Assembly: GCA_045599005.1 (NCBI GenBank)
Contig: JAZRVF010000023.1
Location: forward strand, 1 to 64,000
DNA length: 64,000 nt
Origin: Treponema_I sp045599005
GTDB lineage: Bacteria; Spirochaetota; Spirochaetia; Treponematales; Treponemataceae
Direction: 5' to 3'
Part shown: positions 1 to 8,194 of the stretch, piece by piece
How the letters are laid out: every line of letters starts with the position of its first letter
Numbering within the stretch: the first letter of the stretch is position 1
Program-made: the position numbers and the translations under genes
The notes under the pieces: model-generated
What the model was told of the DNA's origin: nothing
The model's input: the letters and a program-made list of their open reading frames with translations, nothing else
The model's database searches: none

Positions 1-888
1 GGCAATGTACAAAAATTCTTCCTGCAAATAACAGGCATCTGTGTATGCTTCTTCAACCATGTTGTTGTCACAGAAATATCTTAAGCGTTTCCAGGTAAGA
101 CTCATTTCCTGATACCATTCAAGGAAAGCACCGTAATCAACTTCAGCTTTGGCATCACACTTTTCTGAAGGCTTTCTTGCAAGAATAAATTCCCGTGTAG
201 TTTTAAGCAAAGCAAAAATTGCAGCCTTCAATTTTTCTACATCAATTGTTTCAAGCAAAACCCTGGCATAAGTAAAAAATCCATCTGGAACAATTTTCAT
301 TTCCGGGCAGTAATAAAGGCGGCCATCTTTTGAATCATTGTAAGCCTGAACCTCTGTAAAAATTGCTGACTCAGCATAAGTGTGATTCAAAAAAGCCACA
401 GCCTTAGAAAGATACTCGTGAATGCAATTGATTTCAGAACGCACTCTGTAAATCTTTTCTTCAAAAATCACAGAGCGGTAGATTTCCAAAGCCTTGTCCA
501 TACATTCTAAAGCCTTACCGTAAACGTAAGAATCATCTTTCAAATGCTCCCACATTCGCCGTCGACAATCTTCAAAACGCTGAACCGCTTCATCATTTCT
601 TGCCCACAAAACTGTAGCCTGATCCAAAAGCAGACACATATCATTAAGCGCAACCGAATTTTCCAGCCGTTCCCAACTGCGGGGATACAAATCGTGGCCA
701 ACTCCATCAATTATAAAAGTCTGGGCAAGTTCACAACCACGATCCGTTGCAGGAACAAAAAAATCGAAGCAAACACCGTGCTGATCCCCATCAATGGAAT
801 GCCCCTGAATACCAACCAGTAAATCAATATCATCCTTATAATCTTTTTCTATTTTATCAATTACCCACTGTGTAAGTTTATTTGTCAT
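1..888 (-). CDS. Unknown protein, partial (C-terminus beyond left edge)
   Basis: The frame is open from the ATG at 888 to the window edge, giving 296 residues of an unfinished protein. A clear ribosome site (AGGTG) lies just upstream. The N-terminal part, around residues 15-50, contains GHSIDGDQHG followed by FDFFVP, a pattern loosely like the catalytic loop of nucleotidyltransferase-fold proteins; the rest is helical and rich in aromatic residues. I do not recognise the family. The nucleotidyltransferase idea is a weak inference, because a classical GS-x-DxD motif is not seen. It is separated from the PIN toxin gene by about 125 bp. Confidence 0.7.
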   Translation of the reverse strand, partial: MTNKLTQWVIDKIEKDYKDDIDLLVGIQGHSIDGDQHGVCFDFFVPATDRGCELAQTFIIDGVGHDLYPRSWERLENSVALNDMCLLLDQATVLWARNDEAVQRFEDCRRRMWEHLKDDSYVYGKALECMDKALEIYRSVIFEEKIYRVRSEINCIHEYLSKAVAFLNHTYAESAIFTEVQAYNDSKDGRLYYCPEMKIVPDGFFTYARVLLETIDVEKLKAAIFALLKTTREFILARKPSEKCDAKAEVDYGAFLEWYQEMSLTWKRLRYFCDNNMVEEAYTDACYLQEEFLYIA

Positions 889-1014
889 ATTCACCTCGTT
901 GTTCAAGTTTAAATAATTCAAGTTTTAAGACGTCTTATGATTTTAGTATACGCCGGTGGGCAGACTGCTCATAGTGTCATAATTGGTTTTAATTGATTTT
1001 TCCAATGCTAGGAC

Positions 1015-1446
1015 TTAAGCAACAAATGGATTCACAACCTTTACACCTTCAATTTCCTGTCCATTGTTCAAATCTTCTGAATACAAAATGGAACAGCCCG
1101 TATCAATTGCCATAGCCAAAATCAATGAATCCCAATAAGTAAATTGTGTAGATTCGCTGATTTTCATGGCATGAAATACATTTTCGGTTGTGATTTCGTA
1201 GACAGGAAATGCGTTTGCTAATCGTTGAACCTCAATACTTGCATCACGTTTTGAGAAACGCAACTTTTTTACCGCAACATTAAAAAATTCTCCAAGAGTC
1301 TGAGTTGAGATAATTGGCACATAATTTTCATGAATAGTTTTCAAGAAATTTGCACATGCTGTTTGTTTTCCAGAATCTGATTCATCACAGGGATAAAGTA
1401 AAATATTCGTATCCAAAAAACATCTGTCTTTAGAATTATCTTTCAT
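1015..1446 (-). CDS. PIN-domain ribonuclease toxin (VapC-like)
   Basis: A 143-residue PIN-domain protein. The N-terminal FLDTNILLY carries the first acidic residue of the PIN active site, and later acidic residues occur around TYWDSLILAMAID, as expected for a metal-dependent RNase that cleaves RNA in toxin-antitoxin modules. I chose the ATG at 1446, not the ATG further upstream at 1503, because GGGAGGA lies 6-7 bases before it. The start overlaps the last 11 bases of the upstream XRE gene, so the two are translationally coupled. Pairing with a regulator whose tail resembles VapB-type antitoxins supports a toxin role. Substrate unknown. Confidence 0.85.
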   Translation of the reverse strand: MKDNSKDRCFLDTNILLYPCDESDSGKQTACANFLKTIHENYVPIISTQTLGEFFNVAVKKLRFSKRDASIEVQRLANAFPVYEITTENVFHAMKISESTQFTYWDSLILAMAIDTGCSILYSEDLNNGQEIEGVKVVNPFVA

Positions 1447-2041
1447 GCATTTCCTCCCTGGTCCACTTTTTTCCATTTGAAGTAAAATGATTTGAATTTG
1501 CATATTGCAAGAACTCAGCTAAATTCTCTTTGTGTTCCTCTTCCGTAGGAAAATACACATCTATCTGATTCACTTTCATTGGCTGGGATTTTCTTTCGCG
1601 AGATTCTTTTGTTTTAATTTCCACTTCTTCTGTCATACTTTCAGCAACCGCCGTCAGCAATCTGGATTTTTCGGACAAAAGTAAGTGTGGGAGAAGTTGT
1701 ATAATCTGTGAATAATAGTTTTCAGTTCCGTATGCAACATGTGATGAAGCAACGGCCATTAGTCCATAGGAATTTTCTATTTTATAAAGTGATGTATCTT
1801 TTTCCGGTTCTTTTGCTTCAGTTTCATCTATTTTTGTAGAATCAATTGAATCCACAGAATCAATCAATTCTTCATAAGACACGGCATACAAAGTACACAA
1901 GGCTTTAATTGAACTTAATGAAGGTTTCGTATCGCCCCGTTCATACTTATTATACATTTGCCTTGAAATTCCAATTTCCTGTGCCACTTCGGCCTGTGAT
2001 AATCCACGTTTTTCCCGCAATACTTTAAGTTTACTCTTCAT
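1436..2041 (-). CDS. XRE-family regulator with antitoxin-like C-terminal tail
   Basis: A 201-residue protein. Residues 4-62 form an XRE helix-turn-helix (LSQAEVAQEIGISRQMYNKY). The middle is acidic and low in complexity (runs of DSIDST). The last 45 residues (VDVYFPTEEE-like stretch, then GKKWTREEMHER) resemble the toxin-binding tails of VapB/Phd-type antitoxins. The stop overlaps the start of the PIN toxin gene. The promoter is directly visible and predicts a leaderless mRNA starting at the ATG. A 13-bp palindrome over the -10 box and start codon (2040-2052) could be its own operator. Likely antitoxin and autorepressor; the antitoxin role is inferred from context. Confidence 0.82.
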   Translation of the reverse strand: MKSKLKVLREKRGLSQAEVAQEIGISRQMYNKYERGDTKPSLSSIKALCTLYAVSYEELIDSVDSIDSTKIDETEAKEPEKDTSLYKIENSYGLMAVASSHVAYGTENYYSQIIQLLPHLLLSEKSRLLTAVAESMTEEVEIKTKESRERKSQPMKVNQIDVYFPTEEEHKENLAEFLQYANSNHFTSNGKKWTREEMHER

Positions 2042-2076
2042 ACTTATAGTATAATTAACACCGGCTTTAAAGTCAA
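2042..2076 (-). promoter_or_regulatory. Leaderless sigma-70 promoter and palindromic operator of the XRE/PIN operon
   Basis: Read on the minus strand: TTGACT (2076-2071), a 17-bp spacer, TATACT (2053-2048), six bases, then the ATG at 2041. The predicted +1 is the A of the start codon and no Shine-Dalgarno sequence is present. The palindrome ATACT-TAT-AGTAT at 2040-2052 covers the -10 box and start, a good place for autorepression. Confidence 0.75.
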
Positions 2077-2133
2077 AGATTTTATCTTAATTTTGTGCAA
2101 TTTTTTTTGACACTTTATATTTTTTCCAGCATC

Positions 2134-2217
2134 AGAAGGGGGAAGTCTCCCCCTCGCTCACACGATGTTGCTCGCTACCCCCTCTGCGGGCTTCAAGCGC
2201 CGGCCCGCAACGCCCGG
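2134..2217 (-). repeat. GC-rich intergenic repeat downstream of rsgA (GGGCGTTGCGGG family)
   Basis: Immediately after the rsgA stop, the minus strand reads GGGCGTTGCGGG, an inverted repeat (GCGGGC...GCCCGC), then GGGGGTAGCGAGCAAC, and ends in a hairpin GGGGGA-AGTC-TCCCCC (2138-2153). It is far richer in G+C than its surroundings. A related element lies at 53765-53880. It may also act as the rsgA terminator. Confidence 0.6.
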
Positions 2218-3285
2218 CTAAACATTCCATCCGTCATAACGATGCTTTTTGAAATTTCTGGAAAACTTTGCAATCTGCATCATTTTTTCTTTTCCCCATT
2301 GATTTTCTGAGTGAAGCTTGCAGTAAGTTTCCCACCGCTCAGGATTCACACTGCCGTCTTCCAAAGCGGCAATTACTGCACAGCCAGGTTCATTTGTGTG
2401 AGAGCAATCGTTGAATCTGCATTTGTCAAAAAGATCCGTTATATCAGAAAAAGTTTCATCAATTCCTTCTTCCATATCAAGAACACCAATTTCTCGCAGG
2501 CCTGGAGTGTCCATAAGCCAGGTGCCGCTTTCCAACTGGAACATCTGACGGTAAGTAGTGGTGTGGCGACCTTTCCCATCTTCATCACGGATTGCGCTGG
2601 CTTTCATAAGTTCATCACCATTCAAAGTATTCAGTAAAGTGGATTTTCCAACTCCCGAAGAACCTACAATGGCAATGGTTTTATCTTTCTGCAGGTATTT
2701 ACGAACTTCTTCCAGGCCAAAACCTGTTACCGAACTGATAGGAATTACATCGGCTTTATCACAAACAGCTTTTGTAATTTCTACCTTAAGATCTACGTCA
2801 TCGCACAAATCAGCTTTGGAGAGGATTACTACAGGCTTTGCACCAGTTTGCAGTGTGATTGAAACATAACGGGCAATTCTGTTTTCGCTGTAATCCTGAT
2901 TCAAGGATGTGACAATAAATACATAATCAAAGTTGGCAACAATGGTTTCTTCCAGAAGATTTTTAACATAGGCTTCCGAATGACCGCCGCGGTTTGGCCG
3001 TTTGAAAGCAGTTTTTCTTGGAAGCACTTCATCTATTAGGGCATCTCCATATTCGTTGGTAATAACTTTTACATAATCCCCAACAACTGGAGGCTCTAAT
3101 CCTAAATTGTAAAATTTTCCTTTCAGTTTGCCGGTGATTTCTGAGGCTGTAGATACAACGGACAAAGAGGACCGCACCTCTTGTTCTCCAGTGATTTCAG
3201 CACTTGGCTGTTCACATGGCAAAAGGGTAAAAAGATTTTTCTGCACGCAAGTAACGCGAGCTGCAATAATATCATTTGTTTTCAA
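2218..3285 (-). CDS. rsgA: Ribosome small-subunit-dependent GTPase A
   Basis: A 355-residue circularly permuted GTPase that acts in late 30S subunit maturation. An N-terminal OB-fold region comes first, then the permuted G motifs: SKAD (G4) near residue 155, the P-loop GSSGVGKST near 210 and DTPGL (G3) near 260. The zinc-binding tail follows with CRFNDCSHTNEPGC near 290. This order (G4-G1-G3) and the Cys/His knuckle are diagnostic. The start is a TTG at 3285, preceded by AGGA at a suitable distance. Residues 25-50 (about EQPSAEITGEQ onward) form an unusual insert in the OB domain. It appears monocistronic. Confidence 0.95.
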   Translation of the reverse strand: MKTNDIIAARVTCVQKNLFTLLPCEQPSAEITGEQEVRSSLSVVSTASEITGKLKGKFYNLGLEPPVVGDYVKVITNEYGDALIDEVLPRKTAFKRPNRGGHSEAYVKNLLEETIVANFDYVFIVTSLNQDYSENRIARYVSITLQTGAKPVVILSKADLCDDVDLKVEITKAVCDKADVIPISSVTGFGLEEVRKYLQKDKTIAIVGSSGVGKSTLLNTLNGDELMKASAIRDEDGKGRHTTTYRQMFQLESGTWLMDTPGLREIGVLDMEEGIDETFSDITDLFDKCRFNDCSHTNEPGCAVIAALEDGSVNPERWETYCKLHSENQWGKEKMMQIAKFSRNFKKHRYDGWNV

Positions 3286-3403
3286 TCTGATTTCCTAAAA
3301 AATAGAACCTGTCCACCGACAAACATTCCTACATGGCTAAGGTGCGCAGGAATTGGAGCAAAGTTTTCTGCAGTTCCTTATACCATCCGTTCATCACAGC
3401 CTG

Positions 3404-3988
3404 TTACTGCACCGCAATTAATCCATCTTTACTGGTAATAAGATAAATCCTTAAGCCGCCAATTTGAGGCAAAGTTACAATCGCTTCCTGTTTCGCAAAA
3501 AGATTTATTACAAGGATTTTGTCATAGTGAACTGCAATCACATTGGCAATATAATCATCCTTAGTCATCGGGTGGTAAAACTTCACAGAATATTGTCCGT
3601 CAAACTCCGAAATAATTGGAACATATTTCTTTTCATCACTTCGTCTGGCCTCAACTGCAATAAGTTTATTTCCACAACAGCTGATTTCAATTTCTTTTAC
3701 ACTGGTAACAAGATTTCCACAGGTTGGGCAGCGGTAGAATTTTACCCGGTTCATATTTCCTGCAATATCGGGGCTTTTTCCAAAGTCTCCCCTAAGAATA
3801 CTTTGAATATCAATTTCCAGCACTTTGGAAAGCTGAGACAACAGCGTAATGTCCGGGCAGCCGTGGCCAGTTTCCCATTTGCAGACAGCTTTATCTGTTA
3901 CCGAAATTGCATCCGCCAGCTGTTTCTGTGTCCATCCTTTTTTTATTCGGGCTGCTTTTATAATTGCGCCGGTTTTTTCCGGATTCAC
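3404..3988 (-). CDS. XRE regulator fused to a desulfoferrodoxin-like domain
   Basis: A 194-residue protein. Residues 8-65 are an XRE helix-turn-helix (GWTQKQLADAISVTDKAV). From about residue 80 follows a rubredoxin/desulforedoxin-like knuckle (FYRCPTCGNLV, then CCGNKL) and a C-terminal part resembling the superoxide-reductase fold (HPMTKDDYIANVIAVHYDK, then LRIYLITSKDGL). Only part of the His4-Cys iron site of active superoxide reductases is visible, so it is more likely a redox or iron sensor than an enzyme. The start is GTG at 3988, overlapping the reductase stop by four bases; the pair is an operon. Probably regulates the reductase in response to redox state (inference). Confidence 0.82.
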   Translation of the reverse strand: MNPEKTGAIIKAARIKKGWTQKQLADAISVTDKAVCKWETGHGCPDITLLSQLSKVLEIDIQSILRGDFGKSPDIAGNMNRVKFYRCPTCGNLVTSVKEIEISCCGNKLIAVEARRSDEKKYVPIISEFDGQYSVKFYHPMTKDDYIANVIAVHYDKILVINLFAKQEAIVTLPQIGGLRIYLITSKDGLIAVQ

Positions 3989-4659
3989 GAATTTACTCCC
4001 TGGATATAATCCTGTTTGGGAATCATCAGGCTTTGTAAATCTGTAATTGTTTCTGGTGTAAGAGAGAAAGATTTTCCATATTCTTCACCAGCTATTTCAA
4101 ATCTTTCTCGTTTGATTTTTGTTACAGGTTCAGCTCCCGGAATATTCAGCAAAGGAGTTTCAGGAACATAAATTTGAGTAAGGTTTCCAAAACATAATTC
4201 ACACTGCCGCTGTACAGCTTCAAAATTGTGCTCATAATTTGGAAATCCGCAGCCACAGATTACAACCGAATGAATTTTCGAAAAATCCACTGCCGAAACA
4301 TGACGGGTTCCGTCCCCTGTATCTTCCATTTTTTTCTGAATCAATGGAATTGTTCTGTCCAGCACCGCCTTAAGATGACTAGGCATTCCATAACAATAAA
4401 GCGGAAAACTCCAGATAATCAGATCAGCATTTGGATAAAGCCGCAAAATTTCATTCTGATCGTCGTCAATAACGCATTGACCATTTTGAATCTGCCAGCA
4501 ACCAAAACAACCTTTACAAGGCGCAATGTTCTTTTTTATAACATCAATTACAGTAATATTATGATCACCAGTTTTTTCCAGCCCCTTCAGAAAAGCCCGT
4601 GTTAAAATCATTGTGTCGCTTTTTTCTTTTGGACTGCCATTTAATACAAGAATATTCAT
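3985..4659 (-). CDS. NAD(P)H-dependent flavodoxin-fold oxidoreductase
   Basis: A 224-residue member of the NADPH-dependent FMN reductase/flavodoxin-like family. The FMN phosphate loop is NGSPKEKSDT near the N-terminus, PCKGCFGCW near residue 45-52 is the Cys-rich motif typical of the iron-sulfur flavoprotein branch, and SFPLYCYGMPSHLKAVLDR matches the second flavin-binding strand. I chose the ATG at 4659 because GGAGGA stands five to seven bases before it; an upstream in-frame ATG at 4677 has a poorer site. The gene overlaps the XRE/desulfoferrodoxin regulator by four bases. It probably reduces quinones, nitro compounds or flavins; the substrate is unknown. Confidence 0.88.
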   Translation of the reverse strand: MNILVLNGSPKEKSDTMILTRAFLKGLEKTGDHNITVIDVIKKNIAPCKGCFGCWQIQNGQCVIDDDQNEILRLYPNADLIIWSFPLYCYGMPSHLKAVLDRTIPLIQKKMEDTGDGTRHVSAVDFSKIHSVVICGCGFPNYEHNFEAVQRQCELCFGNLTQIYVPETPLLNIPGAEPVTKIKRERFEIAGEEYGKSFSLTPETITDLQSLMIPKQDYIQGVNS

Positions 4660-4696
4660 CTTTCCTCCGATTTTCATTTCCTTTGCGCGCTGGGTT

Positions 4697-4991
4697 TTAC
4701 TTATGAGGAAATTGTAATAAAGAATGATGAATCAGTAAATCTACGGGGAGTAGAGAAGAATCAATGCCCATGTATTCCAGCCCCTCAAGAGTGATTGACT
4801 GAATCAACAACAGTAAGTTCATCTTTCTGCCCGATGTAATCCGACGCTTTCTCATAGGCCGCCATAACATCCCGGTAAGTTTCATAATCCTTCCGGTACA
4901 TGCCAATGTGAATGTGCCTCAACTTTGCAAGTACAAAATCCAGGTCAGCCTGCGCATCATGGGAAGAGACTTTCTGACAGGGATTCTCCAC
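4697..4991 (-). pseudogene. Decayed fragment, possibly of an S41-type peptidase
   Basis: On the minus strand two frames together give one plausible protein remnant: an N-terminal piece with DLDFVLAKLRHIHIGMY (resembling the tail domain that precedes S41 C-terminal processing peptidases) reaches a stop at 4785. A +1 frame then continues with LEGLEYMGIDSSLLPVDLL to a stop at 4697. The core protease domain is absent. The family call rests on a short resemblance and is weak; the frameshifted and truncated state is clearer than the identity. Confidence 0.4.
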
Positions 4992-5088
4992 ATAATATTG
5001 GGGATGAAGCTTATAGACTGTGCTTCCGGAATAATCTGATTATTCAGACTTTAACTCAAAAGGCAGAAAAAGAGGTATAATAAAAGAA

Positions 5089-5300
5089 GGGAAATATCCC
5101 GTTATGGACAGTAACCCCGCATATTTATGAAACCAGGAGAAGGAAGGCAGCGACTGACAAAAACACCCGCAAGGCGGAATGATAGTTTCCATGCCGCCTT
5201 GCGCGTGTAGCGACAATATCTAGCGGTTTTGGCAGTTGCTGCCTGACTGGAAGTATTTTTATAAACATGATTGTTTACTTTCCGTAAAGAGATAATTCCG
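5089..5300 (+). mobile_element. 212-bp MITE-like palindromic element, copy 1
   Basis: The element starts GGGAAATATCCC and ends GATAATTCCG. The two ends are inverted repeats over about 45 bp (both read inward to a TATTTTTATAAA-type stretch, less exact here at the left end). Inner arms GGCAGCGACTG / CAGTTGCTGCC and a core hairpin CGCAAGGCGG / CCGCCTTGCG make nearly the whole unit palindromic. It is flanked by TAAAAGAA at 5081-5088 and 5301-5308, a likely target-site duplication. No coding capacity. It lies upstream of the TPR lipoprotein gene. Copies are at 16463-16674 and 22292-22400. Confidence 0.8.
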
Positions 5301-5351
5301 TAAAAGAAAGACTGATTTAACAGTCACAGAACTTTTGAAGGCCGTGATAAA

Positions 5352-5858
5352 ATGAAAAAACCAGCATTGATCATCGCAGCAGCAGTTTTATTTTCCGCGT
5401 CATGCAGGACCAACCAGTTTCCACAGGAAGATTACGAACTGGCATACGACCGGCTGATTGCAGGAGAATACACCCAGGCGACCGGACAGTTTGCAGAACT
5501 TTCATCAAAGTTTTCCCGCTACCCGGAAATCTGGTACCAGTACGGCTCCTGCTGCATGGAGACAGGAGATTATGACACAGCAATCGATGCATTCAACAGG
5601 GCGGCAGTTCTCTACGAAAACTCCGTCATGTACGATGACAGGCCCGGACTCCGTTACGATTCCCTTGTGACAATCGGCGAAGTCTATCTTTTGCAGCAGG
5701 ATCTCCCGAAAGCGAAAAATCAGTTTGACCGCTGTCTTTCCCTGAAAAATGACCATGACATGCAGGTTGCCATTGCCGCAACCTATATCAGACTCGGTTT
5801 TACAGAAGAAATGGCAGCTTTCTTTGCAGAAAAGGGGATTGATCCCGCAGAACTTTGA
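5352..5858 (+). CDS. TPR-repeat lipoprotein
   Basis: A 168-residue protein with a lipoprotein signal peptide (hydrophobic stretch then LFSASC, Cys 18). The mature part holds about three tetratricopeptide repeats: around residues 27-60 (YDRLIAGEYTQATGQFAEL), 61-90 (IWYQYGSCCMETGDYDTAIDAF) and 105-135 (GEVYLLQQDLPKAKNQFDRCL). TPR lipoproteins usually scaffold protein complexes on the periplasmic face of a membrane. AAGG lies a little upstream of the ATG. The promoter region is crowded by the MITE copy ending 50 bp upstream. Partner unknown. Confidence 0.82.
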   Translation: MKKPALIIAAAVLFSASCRTNQFPQEDYELAYDRLIAGEYTQATGQFAELSSKFSRYPEIWYQYGSCCMETGDYDTAIDAFNRAAVLYENSVMYDDRPGLRYDSLVTIGEVYLLQQDLPKAKNQFDRCLSLKNDHDMQVAIAATYIRLGFTEEMAAFFAEKGIDPAEL

Positions 5859-6025
5859 GCATTACACTTTGCCCGTTTTTCTCAATTTTGAGAATCCCCA
5901 ATATTATTCTGAAAGAATTCCGGGACTGAGAGGTGCAAACTCCAAAGCGAAAAAATTCACCATATACAGCCTGAATAATTTCTGTATAGAATGATAGGAC
6001 TGCAGAAACAGAAGGAGAATTCATC

Positions 6026-6550
6026 ATGAATGAGACAATCAACACATTAAAGACACGCCGCAGCTGCCGCAGATTCATTGCGGACAGAATGCCCACAGAA
6101 GCGGACCTGAATGAAATCATTGAGGCAGGCCTTTACGCACCAAGCGGAATGGGCAAACAGCCTGTAAAAGTCATTGCGGTGACCAACAAAGAAATGCGCG
6201 ACAGAATCAGTGCCGAGAACGCAAAAATCATGGGAGCCTCAATTGATCCCTTCTACGGCGCACCCGTAATCCTGATTGTAATTGCCGACAAATCAAGCGG
6301 AACCTACCTTTATGACGGCTCACTTGTCATGGGCAACCTTCTGAACGCCGCAAAAAGCCTCGGCCTCGCATCCATCTGGATCCACCGGGCAAAAGAAGAG
6401 TTCTCATCAGACTTCGGAAAACAGATCCTGAAAGACCTGGGAATTGAAGGCGACTGGGAAGGAATCGGCCACGTGGCATTAGGTTACGCCGACACAGATG
6501 GCGAAAAACCGGCCGCAGAACGCAAACAGAGCGTACATTGGATCAAATAG
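6026..6550 (+). CDS. Nitroreductase-family FMN oxidoreductase
   Basis: A 174-residue nitroreductase-fold protein. The N-terminal TLKTRRSCRRFI is the standard FMN-binding arginine motif, followed by the typical GLYAPSGMGKQPVKVIAV. The C-terminal half has GLASIWIHRAKEE and HVALGYAD, also family features. Such enzymes are homodimers that reduce nitro compounds, quinones or flavins with NAD(P)H. A strong site (AGAAGGAG) precedes the ATG. The gene ends directly against an intergenic hairpin repeat (6552-6679) that may serve as terminator. Confidence 0.93.
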   Translation: MNETINTLKTRRSCRRFIADRMPTEADLNEIIEAGLYAPSGMGKQPVKVIAVTNKEMRDRISAENAKIMGASIDPFYGAPVILIVIADKSSGTYLYDGSLVMGNLLNAAKSLGLASIWIHRAKEEFSSDFGKQILKDLGIEGDWEGIGHVALGYADTDGEKPAAERKQSVHWIK

Positions 6551-6551
6551 C

Positions 6552-6679
6552 GGGCGCATTTGTAAAAAGCCTTTCCGGCTTTTTACAAACCAGGCTTTCC
6601 GCACTTCCGCGTCAGAGCGCTCCATTCCTCCGCATCGCTCCGGAACGCCTCCGGCGGTGCTCCAATCCTTTGCGCGGAA
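6552..6679 (+). repeat. GGGCGCA-hairpin intergenic repeat, copy A
   Basis: Begins GGGCGCA (6552-6558), followed by a 13-bp perfect hairpin (6559-6571 with 6577-6589), then CCAGGCTTTCCGC, a second GC-rich inverted region, and ends ATCCTTTGCGCGGAA (6665-6679). The same frame with a different hairpin sequence occurs at 63017-63136 (full) and 10672-10726 (reverse, shortened). Confidence 0.65.
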
Positions 6680-6740
6680 GAAACAATCATAAAGTTCATA
6701 TTTATATACAAAACCCAAGAAACAAATATTTATAGACATT

Positions 6741-6839
6741 ATGGGAAAAGATAACGTTAAACAGTGGAGGGCTGTTACCCAGAAACTGGGAATATCCCGT
6801 TCAAGCATTCTTAGAATGGAAAATTGTTTCCAAATTTAA
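6741..6839 (+). pseudogene. Short helix-turn-helix remnant
   Basis: A 32-codon frame beginning at the ATG at 6741 translates to a stretch with VTQKLGISRSSILRM, which looks like the recognition part of a helix-turn-helix, followed by a stop at 6837. No ribosome site precedes it and nothing follows in frame. It is probably a relic of a transposase or resolvase-type gene. The remaining 50 bases up to the TM2 gene contain nothing I can name. Confidence 0.35.
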
Positions 6840-6890
6840 AAAAGCAGATAAAACCCGATCCGGACAAAAAAAAGTACATAACTTCGTTTT

Positions 6891-7613
6891 TCAAAGCCAT
6901 TTCTTTATTATACGTTTTTTTCCATCCTTAAATTTTCCAAACATTAATGTAAAGAAATCTAAAACAAGAAGTCCAAAGAATACTATGGCCAAAACATTAA
7001 ATAGAGTATTTACAAATATGCTCGATGAAATTAAGAAAATGATATAAAACAGCCCTCTATGATATTTTCCTGCAAAAAAATCATGAATACCCAGAAAGCC
7101 AAAAAACAGACATAATACCAAGGCGAGAAGTCTTGATTTTTGAGAACACTCCTCTTCATCCCGAGAAATCATTAGTACAGGAGGCTTTTCGTTTTCTACA
7201 GGCGAGAGTTTGGCAGTCTCAACATTTTCCATTTGTTCTTGAGATTTATCCGTCAGATTCCGACCTAGCATTACTTTTTTAATTTCCGCATCGGAATGCA
7301 TCTTTCCCAGAATTTGCAATATACTTTCATACTCCTCTGATTTCCCGAATTCTTTATGATAAATCTTTCCAGGAATCATTAGCTTGAATGAATAATATAA
7401 AAAATCCACATTGATATTGTTGCTTTTATGCCTGCGGTCAGGACTACAATCTTTGTTTGCATACTGATAATGCGTTGCATAAGAAGGAGAAGATTCATAT
7501 GCAAATAGTAATAATTTTGAACCATCATCAAAACACAATTGGCTGTAACAATCTTCTTTCCAAATTTCTTTTTCAAATTTCTCAATCAGATTGTTAAGAA
7601 TTTCGATATTTTA
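6891..7613 (-). CDS. TM2-domain membrane protein, 5' end probably broken
   Basis: The frame is open from just after an in-frame TAA (7613-7611) to the stop at 6891. The C-terminal 70 residues are a TM2 domain: LLALVLCLFFGFLGIHDFFAGK, cut here as two hydrophobic segments around the short GIHDFFAGKYHRG turn, then a second membrane helix and a basic tail. The N-terminal part (about 150 residues) is soluble and unrecognised. The first ATG (7538) falls inside what looks like a conserved domain and has no ribosome site, while the frame upstream of the TAA still encodes plausible protein. The gene is therefore probably an interrupted remnant. Function unknown. Confidence 0.5.
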
Positions 7614-7964
7614 TTCAGGAAAGTAATTGCTGGTTATCTTTACCTTAGGTTGCTGATAATGAAAATATACTTCTTGGTTTAGAAGCCCCATCAAACCAAG
7701 AACCCCCTTTATCATCAAATATAACCCTAATGGCGGAATGATACACAGTGGAAGTCCCCAAAGAATGGATTTTAAATTCTAAGAAGTAGTGGTTGTACTG
7801 ATTTTGTAGGTAAAGTCAATTATTTGCTTTGCATAAAAGCTATGACCACCAACGAAAGATGTAAAAATAAAAAGCCAAAATAAAACACTCTTATTTTTCG
7901 ATGAGTATTCATTAATTATATTGTTTTGTATGTTTGTTTTTTGAGTAGCATCTTCTGACTCCAT
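7614..7964 (-). pseudogene. Frameshifted TM2-like gene remnant
   Basis: From the ATG at 7964 a 61-residue frame with SVLFWLFIFTSFVGGHSFYAK (a TM2-like start) runs to a stop at 7779. Another frame then continues with hydrophobic sequence (WGLPLCIIPPLGLYLMIKG) and reaches the TAA at 7613, after which the same frame becomes the downstream TM2 gene. One frameshift plus one nonsense change would rejoin the whole into a single longer protein. Decay of a membrane-protein gene is the simplest reading. Confidence 0.5.
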
Positions 7965-7998
7965 AACCAGAATTATAAACAGTTGATTTACTTACATT

Positions 7999-8085
7999 CT
8001 AATGTTCAGCTGCTTCCGCAGCACCGTGACGTTCTGCATACCTATGAATATTTAATTTTTCAGAATTAGATAATTTCTTTGCCAT
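7999..8085 (-). pseudogene. Helix-turn-helix gene broken by an in-frame TAG
   Basis: A good ribosome site (AGAGGGG) precedes the ATG at 8085. The frame gives 28 residues ending EAAEH, then TAG (7999-8001), and continues after the stop with NVSKSTVYN, completing a helix-turn-helix in which the stop replaces one residue. The downstream part runs into the TM2 remnant in another frame. Probably the head of a dead DNA-binding or transposase gene. Confidence 0.45.
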
Positions 8086-8194
8086 TTTCCCCTCTATATG
8101 ATTATTGTCCGATTTTGGTAAAGATTTTTACTGAAGATACTAATAAAAACTATGTACTTCACTAACAGATTTTACTGACAGAAATCATCTGTCT

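Noticed and set aside
2134..2217. Integron attC recombination site
   Set aside because: It has a GGGCGTT start and strong palindromy, but the RYYYAAC/GTTRRRY core pair is not present and no integrase gene lies in the window.
2095..2637. Rightward small proteins opposite rsgA
   Set aside because: Shadow frames of rsgA and of the GC-rich repeat; no starts with ribosome sites and no protein-like composition.
5001..5088. A promoter or gene before the first MITE copy
   Set aside because: The stretch is AT-rich but has no convincing -35/-10 pair aligned to a gene and no open frame with a start signal.
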